This document shows positions 1 to 7,404 of a stretch of 36,248 bases of DNA, in pieces. The position numbers were made by a program, and so were the translations under genes. The stretch is from positions 1 through 36,248 of the forward strand of contig NZ_ANBC01000138.1 in NCBI RefSeq assembly GCF_000341125.1. Direction: 5' to 3'. The notes under the pieces are model-generated. The model was not told the origin of the DNA. It made no database searches and worked only from the letters and a program-made list of their open reading frames with translations. The DNA comes from Nocardiopsis lucentensis DSM 44048. Its GTDB lineage: Bacteria > Actinomycetota > Actinomycetes > Streptosporangiales > Streptosporangiaceae. The number at the start of each line of letters is the position of its first letter. Positions within the stretch are counted from its first letter, which is position 1.

Positions 1-85
1 TCTGCGGCAGTTCGATCCGGAACTCGGAGGTCATCAACCGGTCGACCTCCCGCATCTGACGCGCGGTGAGAGCCGGAACGGCCAT
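1..85 (-). CDS. NAD(P)H-hydrate epimerase, N-terminal 28 residues (partial)
   Basis: The minus strand starts at ATG (85-83) and reads out of the window after 28 codons. The residues TARQMREVDRLMTSEF match the first helix of YjeF_N-type NAD(P)H-hydrate epimerases, which typically begin with a REVDRLM-like motif. Known family role: epimerisation of damaged (R)-NAD(P)HX so that the partner dehydratase can repair it, in the cytoplasm. Many actinobacterial versions are fused to the ADP/ATP-dependent dehydratase domain, which cannot be judged here. The gene runs away from the hydrolase-OsmC gene on the same strand, with 35 bp between them. Only the N-terminus is visible, so the assignment rests on one motif. 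Confidence 0.6.
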   Translation of the reverse strand, partial: MAVPALTARQMREVDRLMTSEFRIELPQ

Positions 86-120
86 GGTTCGCACACCGGT
101 CAGAGGGCCTCTCTCCGCCC

Positions 121-1356
121 TCATCCGGCCGCCCGTGTCGTGGTGATCCTGACCTCCGAGTGCAACGTGCGGTGCACCGGGCACTTCTCGGCGACGGCCA
201 TCAGCCGATCGCGCTGCCCGTCGTCGAGATCACCGTCGATGCCGATCACGCGCTGGATGTGGTCCACCTTGCCGACCCGGGTCTCGCAGTCCTCACAGTC
301 CTCGGCGTGGATGCGGGAATGGCGCAGCGTGACGTGGACCTGTTCGAGCGGCCAGCCCTTGCGCTCGGCGTACATGCGCATCGTCATCGAGGTACACGCT
401 CCGAGCCCGGCGAGCAGGAGGTCGTAGGGAGAGGGGCCGGTGTCGTCTCCGGTCGGCCGGGGCTCGTCCGCGGCCAGACGGTGGTTGCCCGCGGTGATCC
501 GCTGCGTGAACCCGCCTTCGCCGGTCTCGGTGACGGTCACCACGCCCTCGGCCCGCCGCTCCGGGCCGGACCCCCTCTCCTGGGGATCGCCGTCGAAGGC
601 GTAGCGACCGGCCCACGCGGTCAGCACGGTGGCGACGTAGGCGGCGTCGCGCCTGTCGGTGAGCAGGTGGTCGGCGCCGTCCAGCGCGACGAACGACTTC
701 GGGTGCCGGGCCGCTTCATAGATCTGACGGGCGTTGTCGATCCCCACGATCTCGTCCACCGGGGAGTGCATGACGAGCAGGCCGGCCCTCAGCGAACGGA
801 TCCGTTCCCGTTGGGGTTGCGCCGCGATGTCGTCGAGGAACTCCTTGCGGACACGGAACTCCCTGCCCCCGATCGTCACCCGTGCTTCGCCGGTCTCCTC
901 GATCCGTTGCCGGGACGAGCCGAGCAGCCCGGTGACGTGTGCCGGGTCGGCGGGGGCGCCCAGCGTGGCCACCCCCCCCGCCTCGGGTATCCGGTGCGCC
1001 GCCGCCAGCACCGCCGCCCCGCCCAGGGAGTGCCCGATGAGGATGGCGGGTGCTCGGTGGTGCTGGCGCAGGTAGTCGGCCGCGGCGACCAGGTCGTCGG
1101 TGTCGGAGGTGAACGTGGTCTGGCTGAACTCGCCCGCTGAGCCGCCGAGTCCGGCGAAGTCGAAGCGCAGCACGGCGACGCCCGACGAGGTGAGTTCCCG
1201 TGCGACCCGGGCCGTGGCGATCGTGTCCTTGGAGCAGGTGAAGCAGTGCGCGAACAGCGCCCACGCCCGTGGCGGCCCCTCGGGCAGGTCCAGGCGCGCG
1301 GCGAGCGCGTCACCGTGGTGGCCGACGAAGCTGATGGCCTGGCTGGATGCGGTCAT
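121..1356 (-). CDS. Alpha/beta hydrolase - OsmC family fusion protein
   Basis: A 411-residue protein with two domains. Residues 1 to about 250 are an alpha/beta hydrolase: nucleophile elbow GHSLGG, acid in MHSPVDEIVG and catalytic His in DGADHLL. Residues about 265 to 411 are an OsmC-like domain with the two reactive cysteines in LGACTSMTMRMYAERKGW and AEKCPVHRTL. OsmC proteins are thiol peroxidases that reduce organic hydroperoxides; fusion to a hydrolase is a known architecture whose hydrolase substrate is not established. ATG at 1356 was chosen because GGGAGGG lies 4-5 bases upstream; the frame stays open further upstream but without family similarity. A perfect TGTCA-N6-TGACA palindrome lies about 56 bp upstream and may be an operator. 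The flavodoxin-fold gene lies upstream on the same strand with a 107-bp gap, so co-transcription is possible. Both fit a redox or detoxification role. Confidence 0.9.
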   Translation of the reverse strand: MTASSQAISFVGHHGDALAARLDLPEGPPRAWALFAHCFTCSKDTIATARVARELTSSGVAVLRFDFAGLGGSAGEFSQTTFTSDTDDLVAAADYLRQHHRAPAILIGHSLGGAAVLAAAHRIPEAGGVATLGAPADPAHVTGLLGSSRQRIEETGEARVTIGGREFRVRKEFLDDIAAQPQRERIRSLRAGLLVMHSPVDEIVGIDNARQIYEAARHPKSFVALDGADHLLTDRRDAAYVATVLTAWAGRYAFDGDPQERGSGPERRAEGVVTVTETGEGGFTQRITAGNHRLAADEPRPTGDDTGPSPYDLLLAGLGACTSMTMRMYAERKGWPLEQVHVTLRHSRIHAEDCEDCETRVGKVDHIQRVIGIDGDLDDGQRDRLMAVAEKCPVHRTLHSEVRITTTRAAG

Positions 1357-1411
1357 GTCAACCCTCCCGTCCCCGGCATCAAACCGACCAGGGCGCTCCT
1401 CGTCGCCCGCG

Positions 1412-1429
1412 GTGTCAGCGGGGTGACAC
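1412..1429. promoter_or_regulatory. Candidate operator palindrome upstream of the hydrolase-OsmC gene
   Basis: Perfect inverted repeat GTGTCA (1412-1417), six-base spacer GCGGGG, TGACAC (1424-1429), centred about 64 bp before the hydrolase-OsmC ATG and downstream of the flavodoxin-like stop. The spacing suits a dimeric repressor such as a MarR-, TetR- or GntR-type protein; the cognate regulator is not evident in the window. It could alternatively be a short hairpin in the leader RNA. Confidence 0.35.
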
Positions 1430-1463
1430 TCTCGCCGTTCCGGCGAACCCTCTTGGGACGGCA

Positions 1464-2195
1464 CTAGCGGTGCTCGGGATTGGCCGAGTCCGGGCGGCAA
1501 CCGGCGTCCCAGGCCGAGCGGCGGTTGCCGTAGGCGGGGAAGCCGCCCGCACGCCTGAGCAGGGCCGCCATGTGCAGCAGGTTGTAGGTCATGAAGGCGG
1601 TGTTGCGGTTGGTGAAGTCGTTCTCCGGGCCGCCGGAGCCGGGGTCGAGGTAGGAGGGGCCGGGACCGGCCTCGCCGATCCACCCGGCGTCGGCCTGCGG
1701 CGGGATCGCGTATCCCAGGTGCTGGAGGGAGTAGAGCACGTTCATCGCGCAGTGCTTGATCCCGTCCTCGTTACCGGTGATCAGACATCCGCCGGCGCGC
1801 CCGTAGTAGGCGTACTGGCCGACGTCGTTGAGCAGATGCGAGCAGCCGTAGAGACGCTCGATCACCCGCTTCATCACCGAGCTGTTGTCGCCCAGCCAGA
1901 TGGGCCCGGCGAGCACCAGGATGTCGCTGTCCAGCACCTTCCGGTAGATCCCGGGCCAGGCGTCGGACGCGGCTCCGTGCTCGGTCATGTCCGGCTGCAC
2001 GCCTGGCGCGATGTCGTGGTCCACCGCCCGGATGACCTCGGTCCGGGCTCCGGCCGAACGCATCAGCTCCACGCTGTGGTCGATCAGGCCCTGGGTGTGG
2101 CTCATCTCCGGGGACGGTTTCAGGGTGCAGTTGACGTACAGCGCCGAGATGCCGTCGAAGCGAGGGGGCTCGGCGCCAGTGACCGGCTCAGACAT
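1464..2195 (-). CDS. Flavodoxin-fold NAD(P)H-dependent oxidoreductase (FMN reductase-like)
   Basis: A 243-residue cytoplasmic protein. The N-terminal strand ISALYVNCTLKPSPEMSHT is the FMN phosphate-binding loop of the NADPH-dependent FMN reductase superfamily; SDILVLAGPIWLGDNSSVMKR is the second conserved flavin-contact loop; GGCLITGNEDGIKHC is the third. Members reduce flavins, quinones or metals using FMN. ATG 2195 was chosen because similarity begins directly after it; no clear Shine-Dalgarno sequence is seen upstream, where the DNA passes into a decayed permease gene, so the original promoter may have been lost or replaced. The neighbouring hydrolase-OsmC gene on the same strand suggests an oxidative-stress or xenobiotic context (inference). 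Confidence 0.85.
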   Translation of the reverse strand: MSEPVTGAEPPRFDGISALYVNCTLKPSPEMSHTQGLIDHSVELMRSAGARTEVIRAVDHDIAPGVQPDMTEHGAASDAWPGIYRKVLDSDILVLAGPIWLGDNSSVMKRVIERLYGCSHLLNDVGQYAYYGRAGGCLITGNEDGIKHCAMNVLYSLQHLGYAIPPQADAGWIGEAGPGPSYLDPGSGGPENDFTNRNTAFMTYNLLHMAALLRRAGGFPAYGNRRSAWDAGCRPDSANPEHR

Positions 2196-2286
2196 GGGGT
2201 GATCGTCGCATCGGCGTTGTCGCGCCCGTGGCAGCGGCGGCTTCGGGAGGTTCCGGAACGGACCCGGGGGAACCGGGGCGACCACC

Positions 2287-2756
2287 TGCGGGCGCGACCA
2301 GCGGCAGCGTCACCCGGGTCAACCGCTGCCACGGCCGGGCGCCCAGCACCCTGGCGGCGGACTCCAGCTCATCGGCGCCGCGGCCCAGGGCGGCCAACGC
2401 CAGCAGGGCCAGGAAGGGGGTCTCCTTCCACACGTACTCGGCCATGATGCCGAACCCGAACCCGTCGGCGGTCAGGGCCGGGAAGTCCGACGGCGCGTCG
2501 GTGAGCCCCACGGCGTGGGCCAGGCTGGAGAACAGCCCGGCCTCCGAGATCAACAGCTGGACGCACAGCGCGCCCACCAGGTGCGGAACCGCGAGGTTGG
2601 CCTGGGCCAGGCGCGCCGCCCACACCCGCCTGGCGCCCATCCGCCGGATCAGGAGGGCCAGCGCCACCCCGAGCACGGCGGACAGCAGCGTGCTGAGCAC
2701 GCCCACCCGGAGGGTCAGCAGCACCGAGCCGCGGACGGCCTCGGAGTGCGACCCCA
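2287..2756 (-). pseudogene. ABC transporter inner-membrane permease remnant
   Basis: The minus strand encodes about 155 residues typical of a binding-protein-dependent permease. Hydrophobic segments occur around LSAVLGVALALLIRRM and AVPHLVGALCVQLLI, and the EAA loop is recognisable as ELESAARVLGARPWQRLTRV followed by TLPLVAPA. That loop contacts the ATPase subunit. The family resemblance is to iron/spermidine/putrescine-type permeases. Both ends are missing: after LPLVAPA the last membrane spans are lost and the frame runs on into unrelated sequence, and the N-terminus stops around SEAVRGS. No ATPase or binding protein lies nearby, so this is a relic. Confidence 0.75.
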
Positions 2757-3016
2757 CCCTCGTCCCGGACCTGCCGGTCCGGACGGCCAGCGCCAAGCTC
2801 ACCGGCACCGGAGAGTTCCCCAACGAGGGCCGGATCGAGGGCGCCTCGGTCATCGAGACCTTCGACTACGAGGTCTCCGGCGTGGGCACCGCCGCGATCT
2901 GCCTGGACCCCGACCCCCCGGTGGACGATCCGCGGGAGGTCGGTCTGCCAGCCGGACCCACGGACTACGTACTCACCCTGCTGGTCGGCCTCCCCCAAGC
3001 GGAGCTGAGTCTGTGA
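2757..3016 (+). pseudogene. Orphan C-terminal coding fragment, function unknown
   Basis: A plus-strand frame ending at TGA 3014-3016 shows strong coding bias (nearly every third base G or C) over about 85 codons, including IETFDYEVSGVGTAAICLD and PTDYVLTLLVGLPQAEL. There is no start codon of its own with a ribosome site, and the frame fades into the oppositely oriented permease remnant near 2750. The likely reading is a gene C-terminus joined to a permease fragment by a deletion or rearrangement. The family is not recognised. The junction position is an estimate from where each frame stops looking natural. Confidence 0.4.
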
Positions 3017-3074
3017 CCGGTGACCCGGCCCTGCTCCCGGCTGTCTTGTGCCGGTTCCAAGGGAGGATGGCCCA

Positions 3075-3197
3075 GTGTCCTGCGTCTGAAGTTCGTTGTA
3101 CGAAATCTGCCGAGGAAGGACAGGATCCCCACCGGCCGTCCTTGTTTGCCCTTGGAGAGACACCACTCATATCCAACGACACTCAGACGCAGGACAC
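3075..3197. mobile_element. Small inverted-repeat element (MITE-like)
   Basis: The 15-bp sequence GTGTCCTGCGTCTGA at 3075-3089 is repeated perfectly in inverted orientation at 3183-3197. The repeat continues after three mismatches with TCGTTG, giving 24-bp imperfect ends on a 123-bp unit. The outer flanks share the dinucleotide CA, compatible with a 2-bp target duplication but too short to prove it. The interior has no credible gene and contains a smaller AAGGAC/GTCCTT hairpin (3115-3144). It lies beside other insertion scars and could be a non-autonomous transposon or a decayed insertion-sequence end. Confidence 0.5.
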
Positions 3198-3262
3198 CAG
3201 ATGGTCTTACGAGTTGGTGTGTGATGGCGGGTGAGGCGTGATGGCCCCGTCTGCCGTGCTTT

Positions 3263-3423
3263 TCACATGTTCGCGGTGCGGTCGGAGACCAGTCCGGCGA
3301 TGGCCTGATAGGTGGCCGGGAGGTTCTCGCGCCGGTGGATCCAACGCGTCAGTTGCTTCCACCGCCTATGGACGTCAGGCAGAGCGCTCTTGTTCGGCTT
3401 ACGCAGTGGTGTGATGGCCTGAC
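3263..3423 (-). pseudogene. Possible transposase C-terminal remnant
   Basis: A minus-strand frame of about 53 residues ends at 3263 with a basic segment including TPLRKPNKSALPDVHRRWKQ, then a helix-like tail ending in SDRTANM. The Lys/Arg/Trp-rich character resembles DDE transposase tails, but no catalytic motif is present and the family cannot be named. It is fused directly to the cut end of the cysteine desulfurase gene near 3423, consistent with insertion of a mobile element followed by deletion of most of it. Confidence 0.35.
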
Positions 3424-3750
3424 CTGGGTGATCAGGCGCGGACGAGGACGGTCGGAGGCCGCGATCGCACCACGCAGGGCGAGCAGGTCGGCCTCCGATC
3501 CGGAGGAGGTGAGGACGAGCTCGTGCGGGTGGGCGCCGATGAGGTCGGCGATCCGGCCCCTGGCTTGGTTCAGCGCCTCTTGGGGCGCCGAACCGTAGCG
3601 GTGGCTGCTGGAGGGGTTGCCGAACTGTTCGCTCAGGTGGGGTGTCATCGCCTCGACCACCCGCGGGTCGACGGGGGTGGTGGCGTTGTGGTCCAGGTAG
3701 ACCGGGCCTGCTGCCAACCCGGGGTGCGTGGGTAGCTCGCCGTCGCTCAC
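3424..3750 (-). pseudogene. Cysteine desulfurase (aminotransferase class V), truncated
   Basis: About 109 residues of a NifS/IscS-like PLP enzyme, starting at GTG 3750. The N-terminal hallmark YLDHNATTPVDPRVVEAM is followed by FGNPSSSHRYG and LTSSGSEADLLALRG, all characteristic of cysteine desulfurases. The sequence breaks off after RLITQ, before the PLP lysine and the catalytic cysteine loop, and runs into unrelated sequence, so the product cannot be active. The GTG overlaps the stop of the upstream ArsR-rhodanese gene (GTGA), which shows that the two were translationally coupled. The intact gene would have supplied persulfide sulfur alongside the rhodanese-bearing neighbours. Confidence 0.85.
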
Positions 3751-4421
3751 GCGGGCTCTCCCACGTGCACGGGCAGCTCGGCCAGCCGCCACTCCAGCAT
3801 ACCGTCGTGCAGACGGACGGCCCTGCGTCCACGGTCGGTCAGAAACCGTGCGGCCTCGTGGGCGAGTACGCAGTACTCGCCCCGGCAGTACACCACCACC
3901 TCGGTGTCCTGGGGCAGTTCCTCGATCCGTTCGGACAGTTCACCGACGGGGATGGACAGGGCGCCGGGGATGTGTCCGGCCCAGTACTCCTCGATCGGTC
4001 GGACGTCCAGTACCAGTACGTCCCCGGCCTGTGCACGGGCCAGTAGCTCGTCACGGGGCATCTCGGCGGTGTCGTCGCCACCGAGGTAGGCATCACGGGC
4101 GGTGGACACCGTGGCCTGGTGATTTTCGGCGACCTTGCGCAGCAGGGCGAACAGTCGGGCGACGTCGTCACCGGCGAGACGGTAGTGGATGCGCACCCCC
4201 TCCCGGCGTGTGGTGACGATCCCGGCACGTTTGAGCGTCTGCAGGTGGGCCGAGGCGGTGGTTAGGTTCAGTCCGGCGGCCTTGGCCAGGGACTCGACGG
4301 TGCGCTCTCCCTGGGCTAGCAGGTCGAGCAGCTCCAGTCTCTTTCCGCTGGCCAGCGCCTTGCCGGTCAGGGCGAACGCCTCGTACAGACCCGACTTGGC
4401 CTGAGCGTCAACCTCACTCAT
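3747..4421 (-). CDS. ArsR-family regulator fused to a rhodanese domain
   Basis: A 224-residue protein. Residues about 15-100 form an ArsR winged helix: ESLAKAAGLNLTTASAHLQ is the recognition region and GVRIHYRLAGDDV the wing. Residues about 120-220 form a rhodanese domain with the active-site loop YCRGEYC, giving candidate persulfide-accepting Cys179 and a second Cys184. Fusion of a sensor to a sulfurtransferase suggests direct sensing of sulfane sulfur or persulfide (inference; sulfide-sensing ArsR proteins such as BigR and SqrR are known). ATG 4421 has a GGAGGA ribosome site. The gene is divergent from the MBL-rhodanese/MFS pair, with a palindrome in the other gene's promoter that it may bind. 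Its stop overlaps the start of the truncated cysteine desulfurase. Confidence 0.9.
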   Translation of the reverse strand: MSEVDAQAKSGLYEAFALTGKALASGKRLELLDLLAQGERTVESLAKAAGLNLTTASAHLQTLKRAGIVTTRREGVRIHYRLAGDDVARLFALLRKVAENHQATVSTARDAYLGGDDTAEMPRDELLARAQAGDVLVLDVRPIEEYWAGHIPGALSIPVGELSERIEELPQDTEVVVYCRGEYCVLAHEAARFLTDRGRRAVRLHDGMLEWRLAELPVHVGEPA

Positions 4422-4452
4422 ACAATCCTCCATTGATGACTGGATTATTGTA
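4422..4452 (-). promoter_or_regulatory. Leader and -10 element of the ArsR-rhodanese gene
   Basis: On the minus strand TACAAT (4452-4447) is a good -10 hexamer about 25 bp before the ATG; no clear -35 is visible in the GC-rich DNA upstream. The leader carries GGAGGA as ribosome site. ACAATAATCC and GGATTGT form an imperfect inverted repeat spanning the -10 and the ribosome site, a possible autoregulatory site. Confidence 0.45.
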
Positions 4453-4518
4453 GGTGATCCAGAGGGTGGCGGCCAGATGGAGGTCGCGTGCTGTCGGATG
4501 GCACCCATCGTCGCCTCC

Positions 4519-4550
4519 TTGACATTCCAAATATCTTTGGAACATTGGAT
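4519..4550 (+). promoter_or_regulatory. Promoter with operator palindrome in its spacer, for the MBL-rhodanese/MFS operon
   Basis: Consensus -35 TTGACA at 4519-4524 is followed immediately by the perfect palindrome TTCCAAA-TATC-TTTGGAA (4525-4542). The -10 must lie just after it (around ACATTGGAT, 4542-4550; a poor match to TATAAT). The palindrome therefore fills the spacer where a bound repressor would block RNA polymerase. The divergent ArsR-rhodanese protein is the obvious candidate ligand. This region is strikingly AT-rich compared with its surroundings. Confidence 0.65.
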
Positions 4551-4580
4551 GATGGCCCATCGCGACACGGAGGACCCCAC

Positions 4581-5948
4581 ATGACGACCGAACCCACGCT
4601 CATCCACGTCATCGACGAGGGACTGGGCAACACCACCTACCTGCTGGAGATCGGCGAGGGAAGGGCGCTGGTGCTCGACCCAGAGCGCGACCTGCGCCGA
4701 GTACGAGCCGAAGCACGCAAGCGGAACCTGACCATCACCCACGCGGTGGAGACACACATGCACGCCGACTTCATCTCCGGCGTGCGCGAGCTGGCCGAAG
4801 CCGAGGGCGCCACGGTCCTGGCCCCCGAGGTCGGCCCACGCGACTTCGCCGTCACCGGGTTGAACGACGGGGACACCGTCCAGGTGGGAGCCCTCACCCT
4901 CCAGGCCCTGGCCACCCCCGGCCACTCACCCGAACACCAGTCCTTCCTGCTCCGGGAGAACGGACGGCTCCTGGGGGTGTTCACCGGAGGATCGCTGATG
5001 GTCGGCACCGCCGGGCGCACCGACCTGGTCGGACCTGACCAGACCGTCCCGCTCGCACGCGCCCAGTACCACTCCCTCCAGCGGCTCATGGAACTTCCCG
5101 ACGACACCCCGGTGTGGCCCACCCACGGGGCCGGTTCGTTCTGCTCTTCGGCCGGAGGCGGGGAGCGCACCACCACCATCGGCAGGGAGCGGGCCACCAA
5201 CCCCCTGCTACAGGTCGGGAGCGAGGACGCCTTCGTCGAGGCCCTGCTGGCGTCCATGGGAACGTTCCCCGACTACTTCCTACGACTGGCCGAGGTCAAC
5301 CACCACGGTCCCGCCGTACTGGGAGACACTCCGGCGCTGAAGCCGCTGACCGTGCCCGAGGTCCACGAGCTGCTCGCCGACCACGCCCAGGTGGTGGACG
5401 TACGTGCGATCTCCGACTTCGCCGCCGGCCACGTCCCCGGTGCGACGTCGATCCCGCTGCGCGGAGTCTTCGCCACCTGGTTCGGCTGGCTGGTCGACCC
5501 CGACCGCCCGGTCGTCATCGTCCGCTCTCCCGACCAGGCCCCCGAGGACATCGCCTGGGAGGCGGCCAAGGTCGGTTTCGACTCCCTGGCCGGAGAGGTG
5601 GAAGGAGGCATGGCGCAGTGGGCCCGCCATGACACCACGGCCACGGTCGTGCTGGGCAACGCCGAGGACCTGGTGGGCCAGGGGCAAGCCACCGTGCTCG
5701 ACATCCGCCAGGACACCGAATTCGACACCGGTCACGTGCCGGGAGCCCTCAACATCGAGCTCGCCGCACTGGAGGAGGCCCTACCGCGGGTGCCCCACGG
5801 GCCGCTGGTGGTGATGTGCGGGCACGGCGAGCGGGCGATGGGGGCCGCCAGCATCCTCCTGCGGGCCGGACACACCGACGTCCGCGTCCTGGCCGGAGGA
5901 CCCGACGAGTGGTCCCAGGCCGCACAGCGCGGACAGGACCGACGATGA
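4581..5948 (+). CDS. MBL-fold hydrolase with two rhodanese domains (persulfide dioxygenase-like)
   Basis: A 455-residue protein. Residues 1 to about 240 are a metallo-beta-lactamase fold of the ETHE1/persulfide dioxygenase-like group: ETHMHADF (His59, His61, Asp63), TPGHSPEH (His115), GTAGRTDL (Asp148) and WPTHGAGSFC (His182). Two rhodanese domains follow. The first (about 275-355) has no cysteine in its active-site loop (VVIVRSPDQ) and is probably structural; the second (about 365-450) carries a cysteine in VVMCGHGERAM. Known relatives oxidise glutathione or other low-molecular-weight persulfides, or move sulfane sulfur. ATG 4581 follows GGAGGACCCCAC. The gene overlaps the MFS gene by ATGA, so the two are co-translated, and it is divergent from its likely regulator. 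Confidence 0.9.
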   Translation: MTTEPTLIHVIDEGLGNTTYLLEIGEGRALVLDPERDLRRVRAEARKRNLTITHAVETHMHADFISGVRELAEAEGATVLAPEVGPRDFAVTGLNDGDTVQVGALTLQALATPGHSPEHQSFLLRENGRLLGVFTGGSLMVGTAGRTDLVGPDQTVPLARAQYHSLQRLMELPDDTPVWPTHGAGSFCSSAGGGERTTTIGRERATNPLLQVGSEDAFVEALLASMGTFPDYFLRLAEVNHHGPAVLGDTPALKPLTVPEVHELLADHAQVVDVRAISDFAAGHVPGATSIPLRGVFATWFGWLVDPDRPVVIVRSPDQAPEDIAWEAAKVGFDSLAGEVEGGMAQWARHDTTATVVLGNAEDLVGQGQATVLDIRQDTEFDTGHVPGALNIELAALEEALPRVPHGPLVVMCGHGERAMGAASILLRAGHTDVRVLAGGPDEWSQAAQRGQDRR

Positions 5949-7216
5949 GACCCCGCACCACCGGATCGACACCGACCCTGGGCCTGCGCCGCAACGCCGC
6001 GCAGTTCACCCTGCTCGTCGCCGTCAACGCCCTGGTCGGCGGCATGGTCGGCCAGCAGCAGACCGTACTGCCGTTGATGGCCGAATCGGAGTTCGGGCTC
6101 ACCGGCTACACCTACATCTTCACCTACGTGGCCGCCTTCGGGATCACCAAGGCGATCGCCAATTACTTCGCTGGCACCTTCTCGGACCGCTACGGCCGCA
6201 AACCGGTGCTCCTGGCGGGTTGGCTGTTCGCCGTGCCTGTGCCTTTGATGCTCATACTCGCCCCCAGCTGGGAGTGGGTGGTGGCGGCCAACGTGCTGCT
6301 CGGCGTCAACCAGGGCCTGACCTGGTCCACCACCGTGGTGATGAAGATCGACCTGGCGGGACCCACCCAACGGGGCCTGGCCATGGGCCTGAACGAGGCG
6401 GCCGGGTACGGGGCGGTCGCGGTAACCTCGCTCCTGGCCGGATACATAGCCGAACAGTACGGACTGCGCCCGGCCCCGTTCCTGCTCGGTCTGGCCTACA
6501 CCGCCCTGGCGTTGCTGTTGTCCGGTGCCTTCGTGCGCGAGACCCGCGACCACGCCAGGCTCGAAGCAGAGGGGCACCGGCCTCGAACCGACGGCGCGAA
6601 CACGCACCTGCACGGCACCCTGACCGATCGACAGATCCTGGCGCAGACCAGCCTGAGGGAACCCGCGCTGTCCTCGGCGAGCCAGGCCGGGCTGGTGAAC
6701 AACCTCAACTTCGGCCTCTCCTGGGGGCTGTTCCCCCTGCTGTTCGCCACCGCTGACCTCACCGTCGGCCAGATCGGCGTGCTCTTCGCCCTGTACCCGG
6801 GCGTCTGGGGAGCGGGACAACTGTTCACCGGCGCCCTGTCCGACCGTTTCGGACGCAAGCACCTCATCACCGCGGGCATGGGAACACAGGCCGTCGCCCT
6901 GACGATCATCGCCGCCTCGAACGGGTTCACCGGATGGGCCGCGGGCACCGTGCTGCTCGGGCTCGGTACCGCGATGGTCTACCCCACCCTGCTGGCCGTG
7001 ATCGGGGACGTCGCCCATCCGGCCTGGCGCGGTCGGGCCGTGGGCGTCTACCGGGTCTGGCGCGATCTGGGCTATGCGGTCGGCGCGATCCTCGGCGGCG
7101 TCGTCGCCGACCTGATGGGGCTGCACGCCGCCGTATGGGTTGCCGCGGCGGTCAGCGCCCTGTCGGCCCTGGCCGTTGCGGTACGAATGTATGAGACCCG
7201 ACCCGGCCCAACCTGA
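5945..7216 (+). CDS. MFS transporter linked to the sulfur module
   Basis: A 423-residue major facilitator with about 12 predicted membrane segments. The signature loop between TM2 and TM3, GTFSDRYGRKPVLLAG, and its copy in the second half, GALSDRFGRKHLITAG, are intact. A hydrophilic central loop (about residues 200-235) separates the halves. The start ATG overlaps the stop of the MBL-rhodanese gene (ATGA), indicating translational coupling. The substrate is not shown by sequence; the context suggests a sulfur oxyanion or a toxic sulfur compound (inference). It is full length, with no sign of damage although the neighbourhood downstream is decayed. Confidence 0.85.
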   Translation: MRPRTTGSTPTLGLRRNAAQFTLLVAVNALVGGMVGQQQTVLPLMAESEFGLTGYTYIFTYVAAFGITKAIANYFAGTFSDRYGRKPVLLAGWLFAVPVPLMLILAPSWEWVVAANVLLGVNQGLTWSTTVVMKIDLAGPTQRGLAMGLNEAAGYGAVAVTSLLAGYIAEQYGLRPAPFLLGLAYTALALLLSGAFVRETRDHARLEAEGHRPRTDGANTHLHGTLTDRQILAQTSLREPALSSASQAGLVNNLNFGLSWGLFPLLFATADLTVGQIGVLFALYPGVWGAGQLFTGALSDRFGRKHLITAGMGTQAVALTIIAASNGFTGWAAGTVLLGLGTAMVYPTLLAVIGDVAHPAWRGRAVGVYRVWRDLGYAVGAILGGVVADLMGLHAAVWVAAAVSALSALAVAVRMYETRPGPT

Positions 7217-7404
7217 TACCTCAGCACAAGTGAGCCAGAGCACGGATCTGATCGAGGTCGCCCCGGCCTTCGGCTGCGGCGCTGATCCTGGTGGTGATCG
7301 GCCTGAGTAGTGCACAGGTCCACCTCGCAGCTCACGCACCGCAACGCGTAGATCATCTCATCGGCGAAGCGCCGGACTCCTTGTCTTTTGACCTGGCCGC
7401 CGGC
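7217..7404. other. Intergenic stretch between MFS gene and Tn3 remnant
   Basis: No complete gene. The minus strand can be read as a short basic tail ending at 7221 (GRGDLDQIRALAHLC), which might be a scrap of another mobile-element protein, but nothing supports a name. No terminator hairpin with a U-run was seen after the MFS gene. Confidence 0.3.

Noticed and set aside
160-1140. Long plus-strand open frame opposite the hydrolase-OsmC gene
   Set aside because: Antisense shadow: the minus-strand frame has both catalytic motif sets and the expected third-position GC, while the plus frame has no family pattern.
2973-3182. Minus-strand 69-codon frame over the 123-bp element
   Set aside because: No coding bias or recognised motif; spans the inverted-repeat element and a gene remnant.
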